The notes beneath the pieces were generated by a model. The model searched no databases, was not told the DNA's origin, and worked only from the letters and a program-made list of their open reading frames with translations. From contig RGYP01000026.1 in NCBI GenBank assembly GCA_010031985.1, positions 1 through 12,359 of the forward strand: a stretch of DNA of 12,359 nucleotides, read 5' to 3'. This document shows positions 1 to 8,633 of this stretch, one piece after another; position 1 is the stretch's first letter, and the number at the start of each line of letters is the position of its first letter. The stretch is from Gammaproteobacteria bacterium (GTDB lineage: Bacteria > Pseudomonadota > Gammaproteobacteria > Steroidobacterales > Steroidobacteraceae). The position numbers and the translations under genes are program-made.

Positions 1-1
1 C

Positions 2-1390
2 AACCCACTGCTGATCACCCTCACCGCCCTGGTTTTCGGCGGGCTCTTCGCAGGTTGTGCGACGTCCGGCAGCACCGCGAGCGTGCGCAAGGTCAACCGA
101 CAGCTCGCGGGCTTCACCGCCGAGAATCTCGCACTGGAGAGCGACGCCGAGATGCTGCGTACTCGGCGTGAGGGGCTCGATGCCTTGCTGGCGGCGCCGC
201 TCTCCCAGGACGCCGCGGTTCGTGTGGCGTTGCTCGGCAGCCCGGCACTGCAGGCGCTGCTCGCCAGCAAATCGGCGGCCATTGCGAGTGCGGCCCGAGA
301 CGGACGCATCGGCAATCCGGCCCTCAACTACGAGCGAGTTCGTCACGGCAGCGAGATTGAAATCGGTCGTTTGCTGAGTGTCGGCTTGCTCGAGCTTCTC
401 ACCCTGCCGCAGCGGCAGCGGGTCGCCTCGGCCGCCGTCGAGGCAGCAGAGATCGAGCTCGCGATCGCGGTCATCGACGAAGTGACGCGGGTTCGACAAG
501 CCTGGGTGCGAGCCGTGGCGGCCGAACAGCGTCAGCGCTATGCCGCGAGCGTGCTCGAGAGCGCAGCGGCCAGTGCCGAACTTGCACGGCGCATGGAGGC
601 CGCAGGCAACTTCAACAAAATGTCGCGAGCGCGCCAGCAGGCCTTCGAGGCGGATGCGCGCACTCAAGCCGTGCTCGCGCGGCAGCAGGCGAGTGGCACT
701 CGCGAGGAGTTGGTACGCGCGCTCGGGCTCGACGACCAAAATGCCAAGCGTCTGCAACTGCCCGAGCGATTGCCGGAGATTCCGCAGCAGCCGCTCGCCG
801 CAGAGGCCGTCGGTGCGCGAGTGAATGCCGAGCGTGTCGACGTAAAACTCGCCGAGGCACAATGGCGTGCCGCTGCCGCACGCCGCGGGCTCGGCAAAGT
901 CACCACGCTGACCGACATCGAGTTGGGTTTGCGGCGTGATCCTGAAGCGCGCGGCTACGAGATCGACGTGCGGCTGCCGATCTTCGATGCCGGCGAGCTC
1001 GATCGTCGTGCGCTCGATGGTGCAACGCTGGCTGCGGCCGGCAATCTCGAGGCAACCCTGCGCGCGGCGGGCTCGCACCTGCGCGAGAGTTATTCGGCCT
1101 ATCTCGCGGCTTACGACGTTGCCCGTCACCATCGCGACGAACTCGTGCCGCTGCGCAAGACCATCGCCGAGGAGAGCTTGCTGCGTTACAACGGCATGAT
1201 CATCGGCGTGTTCGAGTTGCTCGCCGACGCACGCGAGCAGATCACGACAGTGATGGCCGCCATCGACGCCGAGCAGCAGTTCTGGCTCGCCGAGGCGGCG
1301 CTGCAGTCGGCGTTCGCGGGGCGACCCACCGGAGCGGTGGCGCTCGACGTCGCCGCTGCGAGGCCTGCCGAGGCGGCAGGCGGACATTGA
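2..1390 (+). CDS. TolC-family outer-membrane efflux lipoprotein, 5' partial
   Basis: The reading frame is open from base 2, so the true start lies left of the window; the GTG at 83 is internal. The first visible residues form a hydrophobic signal segment ending in L-F-A-G-C, a lipobox, with Cys encoded at 56-58. This predicts a lipoprotein with about 444 mature residues, the usual size of an outer-membrane factor. The mature chain is rich in Ala, Glu, Gln and Arg in long helical stretches, including an N-F-N-K-M-S-R-A-R-Q segment near 610-640, as expected for the two OEP repeats of TolC/CusC proteins that build a trimeric exit duct across the outer membrane. The downstream multicopper oxidase, 16 bp away, suggests copper or another metal as the exported substrate; that is inference. 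The inner-membrane pump and adaptor would have to lie upstream, outside the window. Family assignment is firm, substrate is not. Confidence 0.88.
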   Translation, partial: NPLLITLTALVFGGLFAGCATSGSTASVRKVNRQLAGFTAENLALESDAEMLRTRREGLDALLAAPLSQDAAVRVALLGSPALQALLASKSAAIASAARDGRIGNPALNYERVRHGSEIEIGRLLSVGLLELLTLPQRQRVASAAVEAAEIELAIAVIDEVTRVRQAWVRAVAAEQRQRYAASVLESAAASAELARRMEAAGNFNKMSRARQQAFEADARTQAVLARQQASGTREELVRALGLDDQNAKRLQLPERLPEIPQQPLAAEAVGARVNAERVDVKLAEAQWRAAAARRGLGKVTTLTDIELGLRRDPEARGYEIDVRLPIFDAGELDRRALDGATLAAAGNLEATLRAAGSHLRESYSAYLAAYDVARHHRDELVPLRKTIAEESLLRYNGMIIGVFELLADAREQITTVMAAIDAEQQFWLAEAALQSAFAGRPTGAVALDVAAARPAEAAGGH

Positions 1391-1406
1391 TCAGGGAATC
1401 GACTTC

Positions 1407-2810
1407 ATGAAATCACGGCGTCAATTTTTTCGGGCAGCGGGCATGGCGGGTGTGGCGGCGGCCGCATCCGTGGGTCGTGCAGCGCTCGCGGCCTTGCCCG
1501 AGCCCGTGATCGAAAGCACGGCCGTCACCCGACCGCCGTTACAGCCCTCGCGTGGCAGGCCCTACAACCCCGTGGTCACGCTCAACGGCTGGACCTTGCC
1601 GTTTCGCATGAAAAATGGCGTCAAAGAATTTCACCTCGTCGCCGAGCCCGTGGTGCGCGAGTTCGCGCCGGGCTTCAAGGGAAATCTTTGGGGATACAAC
1701 GGACAGAGCCCGGGCCCGACCATCGAGGTGGTGGAGGGTGACAAGGTGCGCATGTTCGTCACCAACCGGCTCCCCGAGGTCACTTCCATTCATTGGCACG
1801 GACAGCGTCTGCCGAACGGCATGGACGGGGTCACGGGCCTCAACCAGCCGGCGATCCCGCCCGGCAAGACCTACGTCTACGAATTCACGGCCCGACGACC
1901 AGGGACGTTCATGTACCACCCGCACGCCGATGAAATGGTGCAGATGGCGATGGGCATGATGGGATTCTGGGTGACGCATCCGCGCCAGCAAAACCCGCTG
2001 ATCGACGCGGTCGACCGCGATTTCTGCTTCCTGCTGAACGCCTACGACATCGATCCCGGCAGCTACACCCCAAAGATCATGACCATGCTCGACTTCAACA
2101 TCTGGAGTTGGAACAGTCGCGTGTTCCCGGGTATCGACCCTTTGGTGGTGCGCAAGAACGACAAGGTGCGCATCCGCATCGGCAATCTGACCATGACCAA
2201 CCACCCGATTCATCTTCATGGTCACGAATTTTTGATCACGGGCACCGATGGCGGTCCGACGCCGCGCAGTACGCGTCAGTACGAAGTCACGACCGACATT
2301 GCAGTCGGGCAAATGCGCCAAATCGAGTTCCTCGCCGACGAGGAGGGCGACTGGGCATTCCATTGCCACAAAAGTCATCACACCATGAACGCGATGGGTC
2401 ACGACGTGCCGACCATGATCGGCGTGCGACAAGACGATCTCGCGCAGAAAATCGGTGATCTCGTTCCGGGCTACATGGCCATGGGCGAGCGGGGCATGGA
2501 CGAGATGTCGACCATGCGCATGCCCTTGCCGGAGAACACCGTGCCGATGATGACGGGCGAGGGGCCTTTTGGCGCGGTGGGCATGGGCGGCATGTTTTCG
2601 GTGGTCAAGGTGCGCCGCAACCAGAGACCGGGCGACTACCGAGATCCGGGCTGGTACACGCATCCGCCGGGTACGGTCGCCTACGAATACACCGGTCCGA
2701 TGCCCGAGGCGCAGAAGGGCGGCGCGCCGGGCAAGGGCTCGATGCCGCGCGCGTCGGCGGGCGAAGCCACGGTCACGGTGCGCAAGCCGGGATCTCACTC
2801 CGGGCACTAA
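1407..2810 (+). CDS. Tat-exported two-domain multicopper oxidase (copper resistance type)
   Basis: The 467-residue protein begins with a twin-arginine signal (S-R-R-Q-F-F-R at residues 3-9, then a hydrophobic Ala/Gly stretch to about 30), so it should be exported folded to the periplasm. All copper ligands are visible: H129-W-H131-G and H171-P-H173 in the first cupredoxin domain; H266-P-I-H269-L-H271-G-H273, then H319-C320-H321, H325 and M330 in the second. These supply the type 1 copper (Cys320 with axial Met330) and the trinuclear type 2/3 cluster. The middle cupredoxin domain of ordinary three-domain laccases or CueO appears absent: only about 60 residues separate the two domains. The C-terminal third is Met-rich (M-A-M-G, M-D-E-M, T-M-R-M repeats, about residues 355-395), typical of copper-handling oxidases. 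An AGGGA at 1393-1397 lies 9 bp before the ATG. The gene follows the TolC gene by 16 bp, implying an operon. Cu(I) oxidation is the likely role; a phenol oxidase is possible. Confidence 0.92.
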   Translation: MKSRRQFFRAAGMAGVAAAASVGRAALAALPEPVIESTAVTRPPLQPSRGRPYNPVVTLNGWTLPFRMKNGVKEFHLVAEPVVREFAPGFKGNLWGYNGQSPGPTIEVVEGDKVRMFVTNRLPEVTSIHWHGQRLPNGMDGVTGLNQPAIPPGKTYVYEFTARRPGTFMYHPHADEMVQMAMGMMGFWVTHPRQQNPLIDAVDRDFCFLLNAYDIDPGSYTPKIMTMLDFNIWSWNSRVFPGIDPLVVRKNDKVRIRIGNLTMTNHPIHLHGHEFLITGTDGGPTPRSTRQYEVTTDIAVGQMRQIEFLADEEGDWAFHCHKSHHTMNAMGHDVPTMIGVRQDDLAQKIGDLVPGYMAMGERGMDEMSTMRMPLPENTVPMMTGEGPFGAVGMGGMFSVVKVRRNQRPGDYRDPGWYTHPPGTVAYEYTGPMPEAQKGGAPGKGSMPRASAGEATVTVRKPGSHSGH

Positions 2811-2840
2811 GGGCTGACTCGGCCTCGCTGCAACACGTCC

Positions 2841-5525
2841 ATGAATCTGCCGCACGACATCGATCCCGAAGAAACCGCCGAGTGGCTCGAGGCGCTGAGG
2901 GCTGCAGTCGCCACGGGCGGCCGCGAGCGGGGTTTGTTTCTGCTCACGCAACTCGAGCAGCAGGCGCAGCAGTTGGGTGTGGTCGCCCACGTCATGCCCT
3001 ACTCGGCGTACCAGAACACGATTCCGCTCGGCGATCAGGCCGTGCACCCGGGCGACGTCGCTCTCGAGGAACGACTCACCGCGATCATGCGTTGGAACGC
3101 GCTCGCGATGGTGGTGCGTGCCAATAAAGCCTACGGCGAATTGGGTGGACACGTCGCCACCTATGCCTCGGCAGCCGAAATCTTCGAGACCGGGCTGCAG
3201 CATTTTTTCCGCGGACCAAATTCTTCCGGTGGCGGCGACCTCGTGTTTTTCCAGCCGCACTCCGCCCCCGGCGTCTACGCGCGGGCATTTCTCGAAGGTC
3301 GTCTGAGCGAAGAGACGCTCGCGCATTATCGTCAGGAGGTGGGCGGCAACGGTTTGTGCTCCTACCCGCATCCCTGGCTGATGCCCGACTTTTGGCAGTT
3401 CCCGACGGGCTCCATGGGTATCGGGCCCATCAACGCCATTTATCAGGCGCGCTTCCTGCGTTATCTCGAGCACCGTGGTCTCGCGCCGACTGCAGAGCGC
3501 AGGGTGTGGGGAATCTTTGGCGATGGCGAGATGGACGAACCCGAATCCATCGGCGCGCTCACCCTGGCGGCCCGCGAGCGGCTCGACAATCTCACGTTCA
3601 TCATCAACTGCAATTTGCAACGGCTCGACGGGCCGGTTCGCGGCAACGGGCAGATCATTCAAGAGCTCGAGGCGCTCTTCACGGGTGCCGGCTGGAACGT
3701 GATCAAGGTGCTCTGGGGCTCGGACTGGGATGCCTTGTTCGCGCGTGATCGCAACCATGCCCTGCTGCGCGCCTTCTCCAAAACCGTGGACGGCCAGTAC
3801 CAGACGCTGGGTGCCAACGATGGTGCCTACAATCAGGAGCATTTCTTTGCCCTCGATCCGGAGCTGCGTGCGTTGGTCGCGCACATGTCGCTGGCCGAGA
3901 TCGATGCACTCAAGCGCGGCGGCCACGATTTTCGCAAGCTCTACGCCGCTTTCGCCGCCGCCGCGGCGCATCGCGGACAACCGACGGTCATCCTTGCCAA
4001 AACCAAGAAGGGCTACGGCATGGGTCGCGCCGGCGAATCGCGCATGACCGCGCATCAGGAAAAAAAGCTCGACGTCGAGGCGCTGCTCGAGTTTCGCAAC
4101 CGCTTCAATCTGCCGCTCAGCGACGACGACGTCGCAGCACTCCGGTTCTACAAGCCCGCCGAAGACAGCGCCGAGATGCGCTATTTGCGCGAGCGACGGC
4201 AGGCGCTCGGGGGTCCACTGCCGCAGCGCCGCAGGAGTTCGCCACCCGTCGCCGTGCCTGCGCTCGACAGTTACGCGAGTTTCGCACTCGCCGCCGGGGG
4301 CAAAGAAATGTCCACCACCATGGCGGTGGTGCGACTCATCGGTAATTTGCTGCGCGACAAGGCGCTCGGGCCGCGCCTCGTGCCCATCGTTGCCGACGAA
4401 GCACGCACCTTCGGCATGGCGGCGCTGTTTCGACAGATCGGCATCTATTCGCCACTCGGTCAGTTGTACGAACCCGAGGATGCGGGCTCCTTGCTCTCGT
4501 ATCGCGAGAGTCGCGACGGACAGCTGCTCGAGGAGGGCATCACCGAAGCCGGTGCACTCTCCTCGTGGGTCGCCGCGGCGACCGCTTACAGTGCCCACGG
4601 CGTGACCTTGCTCCCGCTCTACATTTATTACTCGATCTTCGGCTTTCAGCGCGTGGGCGATCTCATCTGGGCCGCGGCCGACCAACGCGCGCGCGGCTTT
4701 CTGCTCGGCGCCACCGCCGGTCGAACCACCCTGGGTGGCGAGGGGCTGCAGCATCAGGACGGCTCGAGTCACCTCGTGGCGGCAACCATCCCGAACTGCC
4801 GGGCCTACGATCCCGCCTTCGCGGGCGAGCTCGCCGTCATCTTTGACTACGGCGCGCGCCGCATGGTCGAAGAGGGTTGCGACGAGTTCTACTACCTCAC
4901 CGTCATGAACGAGAACTACGCGCAGCCCTCGCTGCCGGACGAAGCGCGCGCGGGAGTCATCCGCGGCATGTATCGCCATGCGAGCTTCGGCGAGCCGCCC
5001 AAGTCGAAAGCCGCCGCGACGTCATCGCAGCCCCGGGTACGTCTGCTCGGGGCGGGGGCGATTCTGCGCGAGGCACTCGCCGCGGCTGTCATCCTGCAGG
5101 ACGAGTTCGCCGTCGCGAGCGAAGTCTGGAGCGTGACCAGTTTCAGCGAACTCGCGCGCGAGGCGGCAGCCATCGAGCGCACCAACCGGCTTGCGCCGTC
5201 TTCGACAGCGGCGCGCAGCCATCTCGAGTCCTGCATGGAGGGCGATGCGCCCATCGTCGCGGCCTCGGACTACGTGCGCGCCGTACCCCTGATGCTCGCC
5301 GCTTACCTGCCCGGTCGGCGCTACGTGGCCTTGGGGACCGACGGCTTCGGCCGCAGCGACACTCGGGTCGCGTTGCGCGATTTCTTCGAGGTGGATCGAG
5401 TGAGCATCGCGCTTGCGGCCTTGCAGGCGCTCGCCGACAGCGGTCGAATCGCTCGCGCCAAGTTCGTCGCTGCCGCCCAAAAATTGGCGCGCGGCAAGGG
5501 CGACCCGCCGCCCTGGCAGCGCTGA
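2841..5525 (+). CDS. aceE: Pyruvate dehydrogenase E1 component, homodimeric (AceE-like)
   Basis: The 894-residue protein matches the homodimeric thiamine-diphosphate E1 of the pyruvate dehydrogenase complex (E. coli AceE, 887 residues) along its whole length. E1 decarboxylates pyruvate and passes the acetyl group to lipoyl-E2. Visible hallmarks are the ThDP/Mg motif G-D228-G-E-M-D-E with N258 in I-N-C-N-L-Q, H104, H140, mobile-loop H405 (matching E. coli H106, H142, H407), the catalytic Glu about 569 in E-G-I-T-E, and G-E-G-L-Q-H. The C-terminal G-F-G-R-S-D segment is intact. The start is chosen because L-P-H-D-I-D-P-E-E-T aligns with the E. coli N-terminus; no good Shine-Dalgarno is visible. 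A short Ala/Ser insertion lies at 4999-5031. It sits 30 bp after the copper oxidase on the same strand, with no aceF or lpd after it, which is unusual. A related 2-oxoacid E1 such as an MdeB-type 2-oxobutyrate enzyme cannot be excluded. Confidence 0.94.
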   Translation: MNLPHDIDPEETAEWLEALRAAVATGGRERGLFLLTQLEQQAQQLGVVAHVMPYSAYQNTIPLGDQAVHPGDVALEERLTAIMRWNALAMVVRANKAYGELGGHVATYASAAEIFETGLQHFFRGPNSSGGGDLVFFQPHSAPGVYARAFLEGRLSEETLAHYRQEVGGNGLCSYPHPWLMPDFWQFPTGSMGIGPINAIYQARFLRYLEHRGLAPTAERRVWGIFGDGEMDEPESIGALTLAARERLDNLTFIINCNLQRLDGPVRGNGQIIQELEALFTGAGWNVIKVLWGSDWDALFARDRNHALLRAFSKTVDGQYQTLGANDGAYNQEHFFALDPELRALVAHMSLAEIDALKRGGHDFRKLYAAFAAAAAHRGQPTVILAKTKKGYGMGRAGESRMTAHQEKKLDVEALLEFRNRFNLPLSDDDVAALRFYKPAEDSAEMRYLRERRQALGGPLPQRRRSSPPVAVPALDSYASFALAAGGKEMSTTMAVVRLIGNLLRDKALGPRLVPIVADEARTFGMAALFRQIGIYSPLGQLYEPEDAGSLLSYRESRDGQLLEEGITEAGALSSWVAAATAYSAHGVTLLPLYIYYSIFGFQRVGDLIWAAADQRARGFLLGATAGRTTLGGEGLQHQDGSSHLVAATIPNCRAYDPAFAGELAVIFDYGARRMVEEGCDEFYYLTVMNENYAQPSLPDEARAGVIRGMYRHASFGEPPKSKAAATSSQPRVRLLGAGAILREALAAAVILQDEFAVASEVWSVTSFSELAREAAAIERTNRLAPSSTAARSHLESCMEGDAPIVAASDYVRAVPLMLAAYLPGRRYVALGTDGFGRSDTRVALRDFFEVDRVSIALAALQALADSGRIARAKFVAAAQKLARGKGDPPPWQR

Positions 5526-5546
5526 GCCGCCGGGGCGAGTCAATCG

Positions 5547-8500
5547 TCAATCGAGGCTCAACAACGCGGTGTTGCCACCGGTCGCCGTGGTGTTGATGGT
5601 CAGGGTGCGCTCGGTCACGAAGCGCGCGAGGTAATGCGGGCCGCCCGCTTTCGGTCCCGTGCCGGAGAGCCCGCTGCCCCCAAAGGGCTGCACGCCGACG
5701 ACGGCGCCGATCATGTTGCGATTCACGTACACGTTGCCGGCGTTCGATTCAGCATAACCGAGCTCGCGCGTGCCCTCGAGTCGCGTTTGTATGCCCAGCG
5801 TCAGCCCGTAGCCGTTGGCCCGTAGGTCCGCCAGCACTTGCGGCAAGTCGCGCGCGGCATGGCGCAGCACGTGCAGAATCGGACCGAAGGCCTCGCGCTC
5901 GAGATCGTGTACCGAGTCGATCTCGATCAACTGCGGCGACACGAAGCGCGCAGGCTCGATGCCCGACGTTGTCGCTGCGGCGGGGCCGCTCTTCAAAAGC
6001 CGTCCGCGTCGCGTCATTTCTTTGATATACGCACGAAGACCATCGGCGGCCGCGGCGGTAATCACCGGGCCGACGTCGGTGCGTAAATCGGCTGGGTCGC
6101 CGACCACGAGCGCATCCATGGCGCCGCTCAGCATTTCGATCACACGATCGGCGATGTCCTCTTGAAGACAGAGCAGACGCAGCGCGGAGCAGCGTTGCCC
6201 CGCGCTGCCGAATGCCGACTGGATCGCATCGTCGACGACTTGCTCGGGTAGGGCGGTCGAGTCGACGATCATGGCGTTGATGCCACCGGTCTCGGCGATC
6301 AGCGGCAGAATTGCGCCCTCGCGTTCGGCAAGACGGCGGTTGATCCAGCGCGCGGTGGCGGTCGATCCGGTGAAAACCACACCCGCGAGTGACGGCTCTG
6401 CGAGGGCCTGCTCGCCGAATTCGCGGCCGAGCATCGGCAGCACCCGCAACAACTCGCGCGGTACGCCAGCTTCGTAAAGCACTTCGGCGCAGGCGAGTGC
6501 GATTCGCGGAGTGGTTTCTGCGGGTTTGGCGACGACGCCGTTGCCGGTTACGAGCGCCGCCACGACTTGACCGGAAAATATCGCCAACGGGAAATTCCAG
6601 GGGCTGATGCAGGCGAAGACGCCACGCGCTTCGAGCCGCAATTCATTGGTCTCGCCCGTGGGGCCGGCGAGTCGCAGCGCCGCCGCCTGCAACTTGCGCG
6701 CTTCGGCCGCATAGTAGCGACAGAAATCCGCCGCTTCGCGCACCTCGGCAAGGGCATCGCCCAAAGTTTTTCCGGCCTCGAGCACGAGTAGGGACATCAG
6801 TCGCTCGCGCTGCGCCTCGAGGCCATCCGCCGCGCGTTCGAGACAGCCGGCACGTGTTTCCACGGGTAGTCGGCCCCACTCGCGCGCCGCCTCTGCCGCG
6901 CTCGCGAAGGCGGTCGTGACCGTCGCCGTATCGGCACATACCGGTGCCGCACCCAAAGAATGCTGCGCCAAGGCACGCTGCCAGCCGTCCAGGATTTCGC
7001 GCCGACCCAAGTCCAGCCCTGATGAATTGCGGCGCGCCGTGGCGAACAGGTCGCGGGGCAGGGGAATGCCACGGTGCGGCAGGCTGCCTTCGCGCAGTCG
7101 TCGTTCGATCTCGGGCGAGGGGTCGGCGACAATCTCCTCGACGGCGACTCGTTCGTCCATGAAACGGTTGACGAACGAGGTATTGGCGCCGTTTTCGAGC
7201 AGGCGCCTGACCAAATAGGCGAGCAGGTCGGCGTGCGGACCCACCGGCGCATAGACGCGCACGCGGGGAAAATCTTTGAGCTGCCGCTGCGCCTCGTCGT
7301 AGAGCAGCGTCCCCATGCCGTGCAGTCGCTGGAACTCGAGCGCTGGCTGCCCGGGCGCTGAGGCGCGCAGCGCGAGTATGGCGCCGATGGTGTGTGCGTT
7401 GTGGGTGGCGAATTGCGGATAAATCAACGGTGCGGCGGCAAGCAGCTTGCGCGCGCAGGCGAGATAGGCGAGGTCGGTCGAAGATTTGCGGGTGTAAACC
7501 GGATACTCGGCGAGTCCTCGCTCCTGGGCGCGCTTGATCTCGCTGTCCCAATAGGCACCCTTGACGAGCCGCACGGCGAGTGGACGCCGCAATGCTCTCG
7601 TCATGGCCGTCAGGTGCTCGATCACCGCGGGTGCGCGACGGCCATAGGCCTGCACCGCAAGGCCGAGTCCCGGCCAGTCGCGGGTTGCCGAATCTTTGGC
7701 GAGCGCTTCGACGAGCTCGAGCGAGAGCTCGAGGCGGTCCTGTTCTTCGGCATCGATGGTCAGGCCGAGCCCGTGTGTTGCCGCGAGCCGCGACAACTCG
7801 ATGGCGCGTGGCAGCAGTCGCTGCAGCGTGCGCTCGCGCTGCAGCAGCGAGTAACGAGGGTCGAGCGCAGAGAGTTTGATCGAGATCGCATGCCGTGCGT
7901 GCAGCGACGGCTCATCTTTGACCGCGCGGCCGATTGCCTCGATGGCGCACGCGTAGGCATCGGTATAGCGTGCGGCGTCGGCATCGGTACGTGCGCCTTC
8001 GCCGAGCATGTCGAAGGAGCAGAGCGCGAGCGTGGTGTCGCCCGCGCAGCGCGCGAGGGCTTCGTCAATGCTGCGACCGACCACGAATTCGCCACCGATG
8101 ATTTGCATCGCGCGACGGAGCGCGTTGCGCACGATAGGCTCGGTGACGCGCTGACTGAGACCACGCAGCCAACTCCCGGCGTCGGTCGTGATGTCGCGCG
8201 GCAGATCCACCAGCTTGCCGGTGAGCATCAGACCCCAGGTCGAAGCGTTGACGAACAGCGAGCCCGAGCGACCCGCATGGGCATCCCAATGACCGCTCGC
8301 GATTTTTTCGGCAATCAGGCGATCGGCGGTCTCGTCGTCGGGAATTCGCAGCAGCGCCTCGGCGAGGCACATGAGCGCGATACCCTCCTGGTTGGAGAGC
8401 CCGAATTCCTGCAAGAAGGCGTCGAGATACGGACGTTCGTCGGCGCGCCGCCGAGCGCCACGAACCAACGTGTATCCCGTGGCGAGGGCTGCAGCGCGCT

Positions 8501-8576
8501 CCTCCGCCGTCAGCGCGGGCAACAGGGCGTGAACGTCGGCGGCTTCATCGCGTAGGGCGGTGGAAACGAATGTCAT
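5547..8576 (-). CDS. putA: Bifunctional proline dehydrogenase / L-glutamate gamma-semialdehyde dehydrogenase (PutA)
   Basis: PutA oxidises proline to pyrroline-5-carboxylate with FAD and then glutamate semialdehyde to glutamate with NAD+, channelling the intermediate. The 1009-residue chain has an N-terminal arm (1 to about 160), a proline dehydrogenase barrel (about 164-472; V-K339-G-A-Y-W and, near the end, R-V-Y-A-P-V-G followed by L-E-N-G-A-N-T-S-F-V-N-R), and an aldehyde dehydrogenase domain (about 520-985; S-P-W-N-F-P-L, general-base E762 in A-E-T-G-G, nucleophile C796 in G-Q-R-C). The tail N-T-T-A-T-G-G-N is the usual PutA end. Length and the missing N-terminal ribbon-helix-helix domain make it a short type A enzyme that cannot repress its own gene. 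The start at 8576 is preferred over one 22 codons upstream, because the extra residues look non-native and would overlap the divergent desaturase gene. It faces aceE across a 21 bp gap with no evident terminator. Confidence 0.96.
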   Translation of the reverse strand: MTFVSTALRDEAADVHALLPALTAEERAAALATGYTLVRGARRRADERPYLDAFLQEFGLSNQEGIALMCLAEALLRIPDDETADRLIAEKIASGHWDAHAGRSGSLFVNASTWGLMLTGKLVDLPRDITTDAGSWLRGLSQRVTEPIVRNALRRAMQIIGGEFVVGRSIDEALARCAGDTTLALCSFDMLGEGARTDADAARYTDAYACAIEAIGRAVKDEPSLHARHAISIKLSALDPRYSLLQRERTLQRLLPRAIELSRLAATHGLGLTIDAEEQDRLELSLELVEALAKDSATRDWPGLGLAVQAYGRRAPAVIEHLTAMTRALRRPLAVRLVKGAYWDSEIKRAQERGLAEYPVYTRKSSTDLAYLACARKLLAAAPLIYPQFATHNAHTIGAILALRASAPGQPALEFQRLHGMGTLLYDEAQRQLKDFPRVRVYAPVGPHADLLAYLVRRLLENGANTSFVNRFMDERVAVEEIVADPSPEIERRLREGSLPHRGIPLPRDLFATARRNSSGLDLGRREILDGWQRALAQHSLGAAPVCADTATVTTAFASAAEAAREWGRLPVETRAGCLERAADGLEAQRERLMSLLVLEAGKTLGDALAEVREAADFCRYYAAEARKLQAAALRLAGPTGETNELRLEARGVFACISPWNFPLAIFSGQVVAALVTGNGVVAKPAETTPRIALACAEVLYEAGVPRELLRVLPMLGREFGEQALAEPSLAGVVFTGSTATARWINRRLAEREGAILPLIAETGGINAMIVDSTALPEQVVDDAIQSAFGSAGQRCSALRLLCLQEDIADRVIEMLSGAMDALVVGDPADLRTDVGPVITAAAADGLRAYIKEMTRRGRLLKSGPAAATTSGIEPARFVSPQLIEIDSVHDLEREAFGPILHVLRHAARDLPQVLADLRANGYGLTLGIQTRLEGTRELGYAESNAGNVYVNRNMIGAVVGVQPFGGSGLSGTGPKAGGPHYLARFVTERTLTINTTATGGNTALLSLD

Positions 8577-8583
8577 GCCCAAT

Positions 8584-8589
8584 ATTATG
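8584..8589 (-). promoter_or_regulatory. Possible -10 box of putA, leaderless arrangement
   Basis: On the minus strand the hexamer CATAAT lies 7 nt before the putA ATG at 8576, and no Shine-Dalgarno sequence is visible between them. If used, transcription would begin at or next to the start codon. No convincing -35 box is present at the normal distance, so this is a weak call from a single short match. Confidence 0.25.
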
Positions 8590-8597
8590 CGGCCGGG

Positions 8598-8603
8598 TAC
8601 AAT
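8598..8603 (+). promoter_or_regulatory. Possible -10 box of the desaturase gene
   Basis: TACAAT stands out in an otherwise GC-rich stretch of the 57 bp gap between the divergent putA and desaturase starts. A start site around 8610 would give a leader of about 24 nt carrying an AGG ribosome site. The -35 region would fall inside the first codons of putA and shows no good match. Confidence 0.3.
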
Positions 8604-8623
8604 GCGCCACCCCTCCGTCCAGA

Positions 8624-8627
8624 CAGG
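8624..8627 (+). promoter_or_regulatory. Ribosome binding site that decides the desaturase start
   Basis: CAGG ends 6 nt before the ATG at 8634. The same frame also has a TTG at 8628, but CAGG would abut that codon directly, so the ATG is the better start. Confidence 0.45.
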
Positions 8628-8633
8628 TTGACG

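Noticed and set aside
1539..4979. Minus-strand open frame of 1146 codons running across the oxidase and E1 genes
   Set aside because: It is antisense to two proteins whose catalytic residues are all recognisable on the plus strand. Its His- and Arg-rich translation shows no family signature, and long antisense frames are expected in GC-rich genes with strong third-position GC bias.
5511..5550. Terminator between convergent aceE and putA
   Set aside because: Only a short CAGCGCTG palindrome (5517-5524) and a CAATCG repeat are present; there is no GC-rich stem followed by a T run on either strand.
7392..8555. Plus-strand open frame of 387 codons inside putA
   Set aside because: It is the antisense shadow of an unmistakable PutA coding region; no motif or ribosome site supports it.
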